Assembly (NCBI GenBank): GCA_033439265.1
Contig: JAVTVX010000030.1
Coordinates: 5,783,774 to 5,847,773 of the forward strand
Reading direction: 5' to 3'
DNA: 64,000 nt
Source: Dillenia suffruticosa
Taxonomy: Eukaryota > Streptophyta > Magnoliopsida > Dilleniales > Dilleniaceae
Shown: positions 33,800 through 46,610 of the stretch, one piece after another
Position numbering within the stretch: the stretch's first letter is position 1
Layout: each line of letters starts with the position of its first letter
The notes under the pieces: model-generated
Database searches by the model: none
The model's input: only the letters and a program-made list of their open reading frames with translations
Told to the model about the DNA's origin: nothing
Translations under genes and position numbers: made by a program

Positions 33800-36650
33800 A
33801 TCATTTTTTCAAAATATCAAAATTAAATTTGTTAACATTTAATTCAACTTGTCATAAATTTATACAAATAATCCTCTTTTACAATTTAAACCATAAATAT
33901 AAACTTATAACAATTCAATAAATATACTAAATTCTAAACATACTAAACCCTAAATTTATAATAATTAAACTTTTCAACAAAACTATTTCATTGAACATAC
34001 CATATATTATTCACTATCAAAATAAACATTTTAAATGAATCAAAGATAACAATACACCTTCAGAAGTTGTAGAACACATGACGAGTATGGAATGCGCCGA
34101 AGGTTGTAGATCGCAGAACATAGTCGCTGAAGGTTGCAGAACACATGACATCCGCCAAAATGCACCAAAGGTTTTCGAATTACACTAGGTTAATGTTAGG
34201 ATTAGGGTTTAGCTATAGGAGAAAAGAAGAGAAGAAAAAGGAATGGAGAAAGAAGAGGGACAAGCGTCTTGAAGAAGCTCTCGAATATATCGAGTTTTCA
34301 AAACTCAATAAATATGGACTAGATTTCTAATTAGTTTGCGTTGAGGGTGTTTTTAGGAGTTTTATTTTATTTGAAGTTAAATCTGTACATGACTAGTCAA
34401 ACAACACCATCTTCCTTGAACTTGGAAATGCTGGACTACAATCGACACAACATGAAATAAGAAACAAAAATCAAAAAGAAAGATTAAGCTAAATTCACTT
34501 TCTACATGCACCCAAAATTAGGGTTTCAGTGCATAATTTCTGCAACTCAAATACCGGAGCCGTTACGGGTACTTTAGGAGCTGAATTGGGAATAAAAAGT
34601 TTAGGTTAGAATCAATACCTGCAAGAACAAATGCTGCAACAATGCGAGAGAGAGAGTGAGAGTTGAGAGGGTTTTGCTTTGTCCTTTTGCCTGAAAATGA
34701 AAAACAGTAGAGAAGAGTGCTTGATTATTTGAACATATGCATCGTCATCTCCCGTAGTTATCTGCAACGTGGATTATGGGAACAATTCTCTTAAAATAAC
34801 ATAGTTCCAAAGCACTTATTGCCTTGTAAGGGAAGAAAGGTAATTTTGATGTTAGATTTGAATAAGTAAAATTCTAATTTAAATTTTATAAAAAATTAAA
34901 AATAATTTAGTTAAAAAAGATTGGCAGCAAAACATTCTCAAGATTGGGGTTGAGTATTTCAGGTTCATGCTTTTCCATATGCCTTTTAATGTTTTATAAA
35001 ATTGGAATAGATTGGATGGAAGGAAGCTGTGAGAGCACGACGACAATTAGGCATGATGATGCTTCTAACTCTGGTTCTTTGAAGTGGGTGAAACATGGAG
35101 GGAATTGAGTTGATTAATGTTGATGCCTTTTTTTTTTTTATTATATGATATTTAAATTTTAAATTATATAAAAGAAATTACAACTACCCCTATTTCTTTG
35201 TAGGCAATATTGATGTGAATATGCTTGGTGGCAAGGGATAACAAAAATTTGTCGGGCCACTTGCTCTATTTTTTTTTTTTATTATCGATATTTAAGTTTT
35301 ATTTGATTAGTTTGATTCAAGTATTATGATATCTATTTTAGAAATTAGTTTTATCAAATCATTTTTTATCATTTTCAAACTGACTAAAGGGATAAAAAAT
35401 CTTATCACTCAACCTAAAAGAGTTTGTTACCGCTCGCACTTCATTAGTTATTAAGGTTGCGGCTCTTGACTTGTCTCATTGTTGAAACTCTTTTCCAATG
35501 ATTTGATTTAATAAGTTTAATTTTGTTCTTAAAAAAACACATACATGTAATTATGCAGTCTAAATGTGTCAAATTAACATAATCAACATTATATTATTTA
35601 GTTATATTTTATATAAATTTAAAATATTTTAATAAATTACAGAATAACAGTTTAGTATACAAAATAATAAAATAAGAATTTAACAGATATTATATTTTAA
35701 CTCAAAATTTTTGAACAGAATTATAAATAGCAACAAACTTTCAGCTATTATAATAAATTTGCAAACTTAAGACAAAATATCATTAAACAATTTTTTTAAT
35801 TGGCTTAAAAGTTATAAAATTTAATAAATCAAGTTATTTGAAAATATGGTATGCACTGTCGTTTAGCGTACTTAATATTTTTTCAGAGGAAGTGAATTAA
35901 ATTATAGTAGTAAATTTTAATTTATTTAATTATTATACGGGAATTATTATTAAAATAAAAGATACCTAAGACTTGATTTTATTAAAATTTCCATTTTTTT
36001 CATAGTATTCAGAGAGTTTTAAATTTTCTTTTTTAATATCCATACCAATAATTTTCCCAAACAACTTTGTAAATCAAATACATTTAGTAGTTCTATTGGG
36101 ACAAGAAAAAGTTGTATTGTTTACTCTTTTATGTTAAAATTTGAGAAAATTGTATTGTAAATATTTAATAGTTCAATTGATTTGATATGCATATTTGTAG
36201 CTATCAAGTAACACATATTTCATTTTTTTTCTTTTTCCAAAAATAAATCGGCCTTTATTTGAATATCTTAAAATATTTATAAAAATAATAAAATCACAAT
36301 GCAATAAAAAAAATTCCATTTTTTTCCCTTTTCCGGAAAAAAAAAATTGACCTTTACTTGAATATCTTTCTTAAAAGGAAAAATGCATTGTCAATTCTGA
36401 GTTGTTCATCGCCACTCACCATATTCCTCTCTCTCTCTCCACTGAGCATTCGAGGATACATGGGATAGCATGCCATTGCGATCACTTTCAAACTCTTCAC
36501 AAATCAAAATTCAACACAAAACCGGCGTCTTCCTAAGTGGAGTTCGAATATCCACTCCACCCCCTTTTTTGTGTTCTCCATTCCAGTCAGTCAATCATTT
36601 GACACGCTGATTACTTATCTCGCAGTTATCATATTCCCTCATTTTTTCTT
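33800..36650. other. AT-rich DNA between the MULE and the permease gene
   Basis: 33800-34330 probably includes the MULE's 5' flank and one terminus, but no terminal repeat was identified. A degenerate TTGATTAGTTTGATTCAAGT block at about 35300 resembles the dispersed repeat seen at 3535 and 46480. No gene is supported. Confidence 0.45.
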
Positions 36651-36719
36651 TATTTATAGATAACATCACGACTTTCTTGCGTTGTCGTTCCAAAGGTTGT
36701 TTTTCCAACTCTTTCCACT

Positions 36720-36867
36720 ATGACAGGTTTCTCTCGCTATCTCTCCCCTCTCTATCATGTTACTCTGAATGTTTCATTAGAAATCTTACCTGGGTTTGCT
36801 TAATTTATGCTTAAACTTTGTTGGGTTTTTAATTAAATTTACATGTATTGATTTTACTGATCAATAA

Positions 36868-36898
<31 letters not shown>

Positions 36899-39800
36899 CT
36901 TTTATCTTTACATGGAAGTATCTCCCAATGATAGTATTAGAATTAGGTCCTGCTATATTTTGGGCTTACAACATGAGGTTTCTACCACCTACTAAGCTCA
37001 AAATCGATGCTGGAATTGATTCTTACTTTTCATGAATTTTCCTAAAATGGATTAACCATAATTTGAGTAGGATTAAATCCCCATATACTTTGAGACCCCT
37101 TTTATATTAACTTTGTCTGGACTTTTGAGATAAGCCCAACATAATTAAGGTGAAGATTAGACAAGCCATGTATTTGTGATATACTAATGTCTTTCTGAAT
37201 TATGTAATCACTATGAAACCATACATGTTTACGGTCTCCTAAATAAATATTAGTTTTCCACTGGTTGACTTGCTGAGTTCATCCTGGTTAATTGAAGATT
37301 GAGAAGAATTGCAGAAGGAAAATAAGTCTTTGTCTTTGTCTCGGTGGCACTACTTTTCTTTTAGTGGACTCTAGTATGCCGTAAATGTGAAGGTAAATAA
37401 CAAAAAGTTACGTCTTATTGGACCTTGGCACTCTAATGAATCATAAGAAGCTGGCTTCTTTCATTTTTTTTATACTGATTTTTACTTATAGCAGATGCAT
37501 ATCTTTGTCCGTCTCTGTGGATGTGTGTCAAATTTTGGGGCGTAAACTGGATTCTTCCTTTTCTTTAAGAAATGATTCTTTCTTGAGGTGTTGGTTGCAT
37601 CCTAATCGTTGATAAGAGGTCAAGCTGAAATAATCTCGGGATTACTTAATCTGTTTATTGTGTTTTCCCCAAAAGAAGAGAATGGGGATGATGGATTGAA
37701 GTGGAGCAGTTTCTTTTGTGTGAGGATAGAGGATTTAATTTTTTTACCCACACATGGCATGGGGCAGGGACATGACAACCCTCCTTCCAGGATCAAAATT
37801 TTCGGTCACAGGAATTCTCAACACTCTGCCCCCATTTCTTTCCCATTTCCGCTAAAACTGTGAAGTTGTGTACGGTTGGATTGACAAAAGAAGAAGCTCA
37901 TAGATGTCAATCCTATTTTAAGTGCATGTTTATACCTGATTGAAGATTTGAAGTTTAACTTTTTTCGTTTTATAACAATAGGTTCTTTCTTTGTGTCAGT
38001 AGATGAAGGTCAGTTTTTTATTTTTATTTTTTACGCATTAAGACATGTCTATAACTAATAAAGAGAAGGTGAAAGTTTTAAGAATATGTTCTCTCTCTCT
38101 CTCTCTCTCTCTCTCTAACATATTTATGGTTAATCTCATCAAGACAATGTTTTGTAAAACCGAAACTTATGCTTGAATATTTGAAATTGATGTGGTTATG
38201 CGTAGGGAGATGTAAATACATATATCTGCAAGTTATCCACCTGCAGATGTACCACCCCTAGATGAATATGCAAATGATACAGTGATTTCAATATCTAGAA
38301 GTATGTGTTTGTAAGTGTTTTGTGCTTATATGCATAATGCGTGTGTATGTGCGCGTGCACACGTGCTGAAGTTCAAAACTTGCTCTAGTCTCACACAAGG
38401 GAATGAGTGCTATACTATAAAGTAGGCTTCCGGAGTTATGTGAACAGCCTTACGTGATCAGAAATTTTGTTTGAAAAGGATTTTACCAGTAAGCTATCTC
38501 CCTGTTAAAAGGATTTAACAAAACTTTCCACACTGGAGTAATTCACTCAGTAGGATTGCACTATCATCCCTAAGTCTCAATTAAAGGAAAAGAACTCAAG
38601 GCTCTGTCTTGTTCTAGGATTGGTCATGCTCTCATTCACAGATATGTATGTGCGTGCCATATAACCCCCTTTGGAGGTAAACATATGAACTAATTAAAAT
38701 GTCCCTTAAGTAAACTTTGGTGTAAGAATGTGTCAGTCAGAATATGGAGCAGTTTTTAACCTGTCTTATAACTTTGTGTAAAATGTTTCCAGGATAAAGC
38801 ACCTTCTTTTCAAACTTTGTTGGTGATCTGCCTAGAGTAAAACGCTTAAGTAAAATTCTCATGTGTGACATTTACGCATGGCAGCTGTATAATTAAACTT
38901 GGATCTCCTTAATGGTTTGAAATGATTGTTTTTGTAACAAGTAACTTTATGAGTGATAACAACTTAGGTGATGCAGCTGAATTGTGTGGAATTGATTTGC
39001 ACCATTGATACCGTTGTATCTTGCATTAAAAGTAAATGGCTACTATAATTGGCCATATATCCTTTTGATTTTGTTGATATACTCTCTGGAACTACATGAA
39101 AACTATTGGTATAAAATAAAAAGCACATATTTGGGATATGTAGTTCTAGAATTACTTACCATACATGTGTATATTGTTCTGCTGACCTGATGGTTCTTTT
39201 ATCCAATTTGCTTTTTTGCCTTAGTTGCTTGGATCCCCCGGCACAATTCCTATTCTAACTAACCGAAATGTCTGAGTTTTGTATGTGATAAGAAATAATC
39301 CTGCGTATCAGTTCAACAGGGCCAACTGTTTGGATTCAAAATTCAGTTTGTCGTGTATCTCATAATTAAGTGAATCCTCACTGTTTATAAATATATATAA
39401 TATCCATATAATTAGGTACTTGATGATACTTTCTGTGATTTGTGCTTACAGATACCCAAGAACCAGTTTTGGACAGAGACAGCACTACAACTGACCTCCC
39501 ATTATTTGGCAGATTAAAGCGTTGGCAATGGTGGCTTTTGGTAGCAATGAACATCTTCTTTCTCATTTGTGGACAATCTGCTGCAGTTCTTTTGGGGAGA
39601 TTTTATTATGACCAGGGAGGAAATAGCAAATGGATGGCGACACTTGTTCAAACAGTTGGATTTCCTATTCTTTTCATCCCGTTCTTTCTTCTCTCTTCAT
39701 CAGAGGGAGCCCCTGCTCCTTCTGCTCCGCCTTCTCCCACCACTTTGGCCTTGGTTTACTTCACTCTTGGAGCAGTGATAGCTGGTGACAACATGTTGTA

Positions 39801-40548
39801 CTCTGTTGGGCTCCTGTATCTCTCTGCATCTACTTATTCACTTATTTGTGCTACTCAATTGGCTTTCAATGCAGTTTTTTCCTTCTTCCTGAATTCCCAG
39901 AAGTTCACTGCTTTAATATTCAATTCTGTCATTATTCTCTCGTTATCTGCTGCTCTCGTTGCAGTTGATGATCACTCTGATGAACCTTCAGGAGTCTCAA
40001 AGCTGAAATATTTCAAGGGATTCGTATGTACCCTTTCTGCTTCTGCATTGTATTCACTTATACTGTCTCTCATGCAGCTTGCTTTCCAGAAGGTTATAAA
40101 GAAAGAAACCTTTTCTGTGGTCCTAGAAATGCAAATTTATACATCAGTAGTCGCTAGTTGTGTTACTACTATTGGGCTTTTTGCAAGTGGCGAGTGGAAG
40201 ACTTTGAAGGGAGAAATGGAAGGTTTCAGTAAGGGGAGTGCATCTTATGTAATGACTTTAGTTGGGACAGCTCTTGCTTGGCAGATTTGTGCTGTTGGTG
40301 TTGTGGGCTTGATTTTTGTTGTGTCTTCGCTCTTTTCCAATGTTATTAGCACTGTTGCTTTGGCACTTTGTCCCATTGCTGCTGTAGTAGTTTTCCATGA
40401 CAAGATGGATGGAGTGAAGCTCATTGCCATGCTTCTGGCTCTGTGGGGTTTTGCTTCTTATCTCTATCAGAATTACCTTGACGATCGGCGGGCTACAAAA
40501 GCACAAAGGGATGCTAATTTAACCCACACTAATTCTTCTTGCGGATGA
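36720..40548 (+). CDS. Purine permease family transporter (PUP11-like)
   Basis: Exon 1 codes only ATGACAG (36720-36726) before GTTTCT; exon 2 is 39452-40548 after GTGCTTACAG. Joined, they read MTDTQEPVLDRD... and give 367 residues. Exon 2 has no ATG in the right place, so the 7-nt coding exon decides the start. The protein has about ten hydrophobic helices of the drug/metabolite transporter fold, with family landmarks GRFYYDQGGNSKWMATLVQT and LYSVGLLYLSASTYSLICAT and, near the end, VALALCPIAAVVVFHDKMDG. Plant PUPs move adenine, cytokinins or related bases with protons across the plasma or internal membranes; the substrate here is not predictable. A TATA-like TTTATAGA (36653-36660) and a CT-rich leader precede the start. 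The 2.7-kb intron carries CT repeats (about 36872-36898, 38092-38117). No breaks are seen. Confidence 0.93.
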
Positions 40549-41020
40549 TCTTTTCCCGTTTTGATAGGTCTTCTTGTTGATGCCAATTGTTGTTATTGTT
40601 TTTATCTAGTTAATGAGTTTGGAGTGAATGTAATAAATTTCTTTCTTTCCGATTAGCACTTGTCACTAGATTGTTGTTAATAGTGGCCTTGAATTTTATT
40701 GTAGTATTTTGTGCTTCGGAGTTACTTGTAGACGCATACAGATTTTGAATTAGAGCTACCTTCTGGTTATTGTTGTTAATAGTGGACTTTACCCTCCCTT
40801 GCATCCAACCACTAATTTCTGAAAGACTAGTAAAAGGAGCCCACTGACAACAAGAAGGATGATGGCGCACTTGAAGGTTGGCATGTGCCATACAGCCTTT
40901 GCCAAGGTTTGGTGGTGCACCGTAGGAAACTTTACCTCTAGACCAACATAACAGAGAAGTCTATAGTGAACCAAGTCCACTGAAACTTCACATTCCCGTC
41001 AGGCAAATTAGAAATTCAAA
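40549..41020. other. Permease 3' region
   Basis: Contains the likely 3'UTR after the TGA at 40546-40548, with AT-rich candidate poly(A) signals but none that is decisive. No other gene is seen. Confidence 0.45.
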
Positions 41021-41028
41021 AAGTTCTA

Positions 41029-41675
41029 GTCCCCGAAATAGAAAATCAGAAATTCAAGAAGTTGGCACGCCACATTGTGAACAACAGTTTACCAGATATT
41101 GGGGCTTATGCCAGGTCAATATGAATTCTCCCATTTCCAGTCCGCCAATGAGAAAACATTAGAAATTTAAGAAGTTAGTGGACCTAGCAATGAGAAACCC
41201 TCTATGGGGAAGACAATCTTAGTTGCCGAGGATTGTCTACTGCTACAAAAGTAAGCTGAAACTATGCCATCTAGGCTTGGTGCAGCTATTGAACTGTCCA
41301 AAAATGGAAAAAAAAAAAAAAAAAAAGAAACCAGCTCGTGCCACATGCTTTGGCGTCTCACGAGAAGCGATCTTGCAAATTTATTTCACTGCTGCTTCTC
41401 CATTTATGCAAAGTTGAACACTTGCACCAAGCCTACCAGAAATGGTTACAGAAAACTTACAAAGCCCTCAGCAACTAAAATTGTCTTCTCCATCAAGGGT
41501 TTGTGAGTCCCTCAGCAACTAAAATTGTCTTCTCCATCAAGGGTTTGTGAGTACTCCGTACACTAACATCTTGAATTTCTGATTTTGCCTCTAGGGGACC
41601 TTGAGAATTTCTCATTGGCGTGGCATGAGCCGGATACAGCAACTACTTGAATTTCTGATTTTCTATGAGTGGGGC
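41029..41675. repeat. Large imperfect inverted repeat (foldback/MITE-like)
   Basis: The left arm (about 41029-41232) is a degenerate inverse of the right arm (about 41465-41675). Matched pairs are AAAATCAGAAATTCAAG / CTTGAATTTCTGATTTT, CGCCAATGAGAAA / TTTCTCATTGGCG and GAAGACAATCTTAGTTGC / GCAACTAAAATTGTCTTC. The right arm also holds a 44-bp tandem repeat starting CCCTCAGCAACTAAAATTG at 41465 and 41509. It could be a non-autonomous transposon or an inverted duplication; no target duplication was defined. Confidence 0.65.
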
Positions 41676-41679
41676 TAAA

Positions 41680-44600
41680 AATTGGGGAATTTCTTATTGA
41701 TCTTACATGAATGTGAATTTCAAATGTACCGGGCCCATTGTAAACTCCTTACTTTTGTATAGGTAAAGTTCCTTGCAGCATACTACCATACTTGGAAAAT
41801 TTTCTATAATGCCAAGTAGACAATCGGTGAAAAGATAGCATTATAATAGCATCACTTGGAAAGAGCTCAGGAAAGTCCTAATGAATTCAGTAGACCTGAA
41901 ATAAGAATATTGGCATGAATGGTCAGATTAAAATTTGTGAAGTGATGACTTTGTCCAAATGTTTTTAGAAGCGGTTAAAAACCGGAGTTCTTTTTTTGCA
42001 AATGTTCGATCAAACAGGTGAGGCCAGCTGGTGCAGCATGTACGTCATAGCTAGAACTTGCAAAGGCATGGTTCTTATTCATACTCCTCACTCTGCTTTT
42101 TTCACTGCTGCTTTTTGTTCTGTTTCTGCACATGTTTGAATCTTTGTTGTTGCTGCTCTAACTGTTGGTAGGACAAGAACAAGAACAGGTGCCAGCTTTG
42201 CAGTCATGCGGACTAGTCTGGGCAATTCTTTGAAGAGACTCATGATAAAGATATGAATCGGGCTTTTATGAGGTACTGCCATTTTTTGACAGAAGTTTTG
42301 TTAAAGATGGTATAAATCAATGCTTGGAACAACCTATGAGCAGGAGTAGTAGAACTAACATAAAATAAGCTTTACAAACAATATGTGATCCATGCCTTTA
42401 GGCTTAAATTTTGAGCAGAGTTGGATCCTTTTCATGGAGTTTGGAAAGAGATTATAGATTAAATGATCATATCTGCTTCTTATTTGCCTTGATCGACAAA
42501 TGAAATCTGTGACAAGCACACACCAATTGATTACATGCTTGTTAATTTGTCTCGAACCACCTGCATTAATCAAATTACTGTCTGCCACTTAATGTTGAGA
42601 ACTGTTATTCATGATATTTTCCATCAGCTGAAGTCATATCACTTGAATTTATCTCAAAATCAAACGTAGAAAGTGACCATGGCTATGGTGGGGTGAGAAC
42701 ATAAGAATTTTATACCTAATTATTAAGAACTTAAAGAAAAAGAAAAAAAGAATCTCAGACATAAGGCAAGGGTTCTAGATTTATCGAAAATAAGATTGAA
42801 AACAAAGCATACATAGATTCAACATGTATAAGAAAAAAAAGGAACAAAAAAAAGGCAAAAGACAATTAACTTGGTATGTTGAGCTCAGAGAAGTGCTTCA
42901 GCCTCCATTAAAGAAACGTGTTGATGGTTGAAATAATACAGGATGGGATGTACAACGTGTGATTCAATCAAAAATTAGCATTGTAATTAGGATCTTCGTT
43001 TGTTGTTAATTGATTTGTGGTTTGCTTAGCTTCTCTAATTTGAAAATGTAAATCTGGCTTCCTAACTACAAACTAACGTACTTAACAAAATCCATTGCAA
43101 ACACAAACCTCAAAGCTGTTTTATAATTAGATTTTTTCCCCAGTCTTGCTAATTATTTTGTAATTTGCAAAAATTTTCTCATTTCAAAAAATATACTTAA
43201 CAAAATTCATTATACATGCCCATCTCAAATAAATAAAGGAGTTTATTTGTGTACTAGCCATTTTTAGTGAGCCTAGAGGAGGGCTTATGATTAATACTTG
43301 AAAGGTTGATCCAGATTCATCCTCAACCACAATAAGAGCAGCATATATTGAAAAGACAATGACGGAAATAAATTTTGAAGTAGTGGACTTCTGAAAATCA
43401 GGATAAAGAAAAATGAATGCACTGAAAGCTGGTTCAACGTAGAAAGAGATGACGAAGGAGGAGAGAGAGAGAAGGGGAGAGAATAAAGGAGGAAGAGACA
43501 CACAAGAGAGAGATGATAGAGAAATTAATGTCCATATTCATTTCATCATTCAAGTTTTATATGATGGAGCATTATTATGATTAAGGATCTGTGAAGGACC
43601 AAAGAAAAAATGTTCATGGAATAATTTCAGATTAAAATTCAGGGTTCATAATCATGTAATGGCATTGCTAGACTATTTGGGAAATCTTTAACTTCTCTCA
43701 ATTTAGTTGAATCTGTACATCTTATTTTACTTATAATATTTTTCAATTAAAATGATTTTTTTTTTTAAAGAAATTATAAGATTTTGCAAGTAGAAGTCGA
43801 AATATTTTATAAAAAGACAAAATTGTCTCCATGCCACTAATTTTTTTTTTTTAATCATACTAATGATTCTAATTTCAATTTTTTTTTCAAACATTCTTTA
43901 TCTCTGACAAAGTGATGCAGTGATGACAGGGTGCAAATATCTCTCTCCGGGAGCTTGTAATGAACCTCGAACATTAGGAGGGTGCAGAACTCATAGCAAC
44001 TGGATTTTTCATAACTTAAAAGAGTGTATTTGGTACAGTTTTTATGGGATGTTTTTTCATCAACCTCTACATGTTGGCTTGACCTGAGCAAAAGATGAAC
44101 CATTCATCTTCAAAATTCTATGGGCTTCTTGACCCATACAAGAAGCAGCTTCTACAAGCAATAACAAAATTTAAACTACAGCCACTTCAAGGGAGAAAAA
44201 AGTCTGGGGATTGCAGATTCAGCCTTTTACTTTCTCGAGGATTTCTCCATTTTCAAATCCTATACATATGAGTACCACATTTTTCTCAGTTTGTTCGCTG
44301 GATAACTTGCGTCCTTATCTAGGGGTCTTGATGAAAATCTATTTTGGCCTCAAGGGTCATCTCTGCCTCTCCCTTTTATATCAGAAGTTCAAGCAATGGT
44401 TGGAATTTGAGTATCAAATTGTTTCTCCACCTCATGGATTTGCCTTGTCGATTCATAGCCATTCATGATTGGCATCTGCTGAGAAAAAAAAAAATAAGCA
44501 AGAAAAGATGCATAAAAATAAATTACTTGCATGAATTGTGTATTGGGTTGAGTTGAGTTAAGACTTCAAATTGTATAGCCATAGAAAATTAGATTTGCAG

Positions 44601-44860
44601 GATCTACCTCACAATCCATTTGGACAGATCATAGGGATGGGCCGGTAGAGTGCATGTTCATTATATATTTTTTTGGTACCTTGACTAAGTCATCGTCCCT
44701 AAACCCTAAACCAATCGCTGTAAAGCCCGCTTTGCTGGGGCAGATCTTCCGACATTCATTTTTTCTACTTCCAGCCTGAGTCAAACCCTAGAAGTGGTGG
44801 AATGGTGCAGCCCCTTGGCCAGCTGCACCGACCAATGTTGGCGTGCATGATCATTATAAA
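41680..44860. other. Intergenic DNA, no gene recognised
   Basis: Several short frames exist (for example 43184-43501 on minus, 44211-44468 on plus) but none shows a domain. The sequence may contain further decayed parts of the kinase relic found just downstream; I could not read them. Confidence 0.4.
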
Positions 44861-45095
44861 CGTATAGTGTTCAAGCGATATTTCTTCGACAAGGGAATCC
44901 CAAAGGGAGAAGGATATTTGTATCTTCAGGAACTTTGTTCAAGTTATAAAAGAAGGCAAAGGAGACACCGAGTCTGGTTAAATGAAGATGATACCTCCTT
45001 TGCCTTCTTAATCTGAACAAAGTACTCAAAAAATGGATGTATGCTTCTCCTATAGAATTCCTTTGTTGATTATATATCACATGAACACTGTACAT
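44861..45095. repeat. ~235-bp palindrome (hairpin)
   Basis: The left arm (44861-44970) and right arm (about 44980-45095) are inverse copies: GTATAGTGTTCA / TGAACACTGTAC at the outside, GGGAGAAGG / GCTTCTCC in the middle, ACTTTGTTCA / TGAACAAAGT and AGAAGGCAAAGGAG / CTCCTTTGCCTTCT at the inside. The loop is only about 25 bases. It may be a MITE or an inverted duplication. A transcript would form a long stem. Confidence 0.75.
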
Positions 45096-45161
45096 GCATT
45101 CTAAACATGCACTCCAACGATGCTTCCCAATGATTTGTCCTAATATGATTGGGAGGGTAGA

Positions 45162-45389
45162 AACTGCAAATCTGATTTTGATGCTATATACCTTGATATC
45201 TGACTCAATTCAACTGATATGCATTTCATGCAAGTATTTGATGAGTATGCATCTTTCTTTTCTTTTTTTTTTTTTTTTTCCTTTCTCATTTGTGCTCGAC
45301 AGATGCCAATGATGAATGGATATGAAGCAACAAGGCAAATCAGTGATGCAGAGAAGCAATTGGGCACCCACATTTCAATCATTGCATGA
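45162..45389 (+). pseudogene. Receiver-domain fragment of a hybrid histidine kinase
   Basis: NCKSDFDAIYLDI (45162-45200) followed, after about 100 bases ending in GACAG, by MPMMNGYEATRQISDAEKQL and GTHISIIA then TGA (45303-45389) matches the receiver-domain segment around the phospho-acceptor Asp, where plant cytokinin/ethylene-type hybrid kinases have D.QMPVMDGYEATR...HIPIIALTAH. The Asp of YLD would be the acceptor. A splice acceptor precedes MPMM, but no GT donor follows YLDI and the frame ends where LTAH should be. Neither upstream kinase domain nor the receiver's C-terminus was found, so this is a relic. It abuts the palindrome at 44861-45095. Confidence 0.72.
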
Positions 45390-45861
45390 GGCAGAGTTGA
45401 CCCTCCAAGCTGCGGAATTTTGGCAGAAGTGGAGGCAGAGAAAAAATCTGTGCATTCTTTTTTGGGTGATTTGATTTTCGGTTCTTCAAGAGTTTGATTG
45501 GCATTGACATAATAGCAGAAGAAGAGGATCATCTAAACCACCTGCATTGATCAAATAATATTATAAGCTCTTTCTTACCATTTAAAGTTGTGTTATTCCT
45601 GCATTGATTTGTTTTGGAATTTCTCATATGCCTAAAGCCAATAAACATGATTTAGCAAAACAAAACATCACAAGAAAGAGACTTCAATATCAAAAAATCT
45701 TCATAAACCCCAATAATTAGAAAATAAATAAATAAATAAATCATTGAAGAAAGTCATACAAAGAACTTTATTGGATATAATAATTGAGTTCTCCAATAAA
45801 TCACCAGAATTATGAAGAAGAAAAGGCCTTAATGCTATCAACAACTTCCATTCAGCCTCAC

Positions 45862-45863
45862 TC

Positions 45864-45937
<74 letters not shown>

Positions 45938-45958
45938 TCTCTCTCTCTCCCTCCTTTT
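45862..45958. repeat. (CT)n microsatellite, about 97 bp
   Basis: One of the longest CT tracts in the window, slightly interrupted near its right end (CTCCCTCT). Apparent frames across it on both strands are compositional artefacts. Confidence 0.95.
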
Positions 45959-46479
45959 CTTTCTGCTCATTCTCTATGCCAACAAAAACACGGTGTTAGT
46001 GTTCAATTGTATATCTTCCCATTTATAAAGAAAAGATATATCCATGTACGTGCAAGAAATCTTCTTCTCTTGCGAAATAAATATTTTATAGTAACTAAAT
46101 AAAAATTGATTTTGAGAAAATCTTTCAGATTACGTGCCAAAACTGTCCCATATAATAGATATATTGCATGTAATACTTGTGTTGCATTTGCATTCTACCA
46201 CTTTCCCATTTGTAAACTATTTCAATTTTGGAAACTCAGATCTCCAAACATATATTTCTGATTCTTATTCTTAGCCAAGATTTTCTTAACTTTTTTTTAT
46301 AATGTTAAAAAAAAAAAAAAAAAAAAAAAACACTGTAAAATTTTGTTTATGCCTTACACTGAGATTGGATTTTTTTTTTTTAAGTAATTTTGTGCTTAAT
46401 TTACTTCAAGGGCTTGAATACTGAGCATCCGATTTATGTTGTGGTCGGACTTTGGAGGCTTTATTTTTTATTTTTTGGT

Positions 46480-46610
46480 TTTAGTCACCCGTATCCGAAT
46501 TTTACCTGACTAATCCGATTCAAGTATTGTGAGGCCCACTTTAGAGGTTGGCTGTGGCAAATCCTCTTTCGCTATTTCCAGAACTCGAAATCGAGACTAT
46601 TGTAATATTG
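46480..46610 (+). repeat. Dispersed repeat, second copy of the CCCGACTAATTC type
   Basis: ACCTGACTAATCCGATTCAA, GTGAGGCCCACTTTAGAGG and AACTCGAAATCGAGA align with the block at 3535-3700. The ending resembles the CTCGAACCC-GAGA element common in plant short interspersed repeats; the family is not proven. Confidence 0.45.

Noticed and set aside
34145-34330. Lys/Glu-rich 61-codon frame
   Set aside because: Low-complexity GAAGAA-rich sequence at the probable flank of the MULE; no family resemblance.
43184-43503. Two overlapping Ser/Leu-rich minus-strand frames
   Set aside because: They cover a GA/AG-rich patch, show no recognisable motif and disagree with each other in frame.
45701-45999. Frames with long Arg-Glu or Leu-Ser repeats
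   Set aside because: These are readings of the (CT)n microsatellite.
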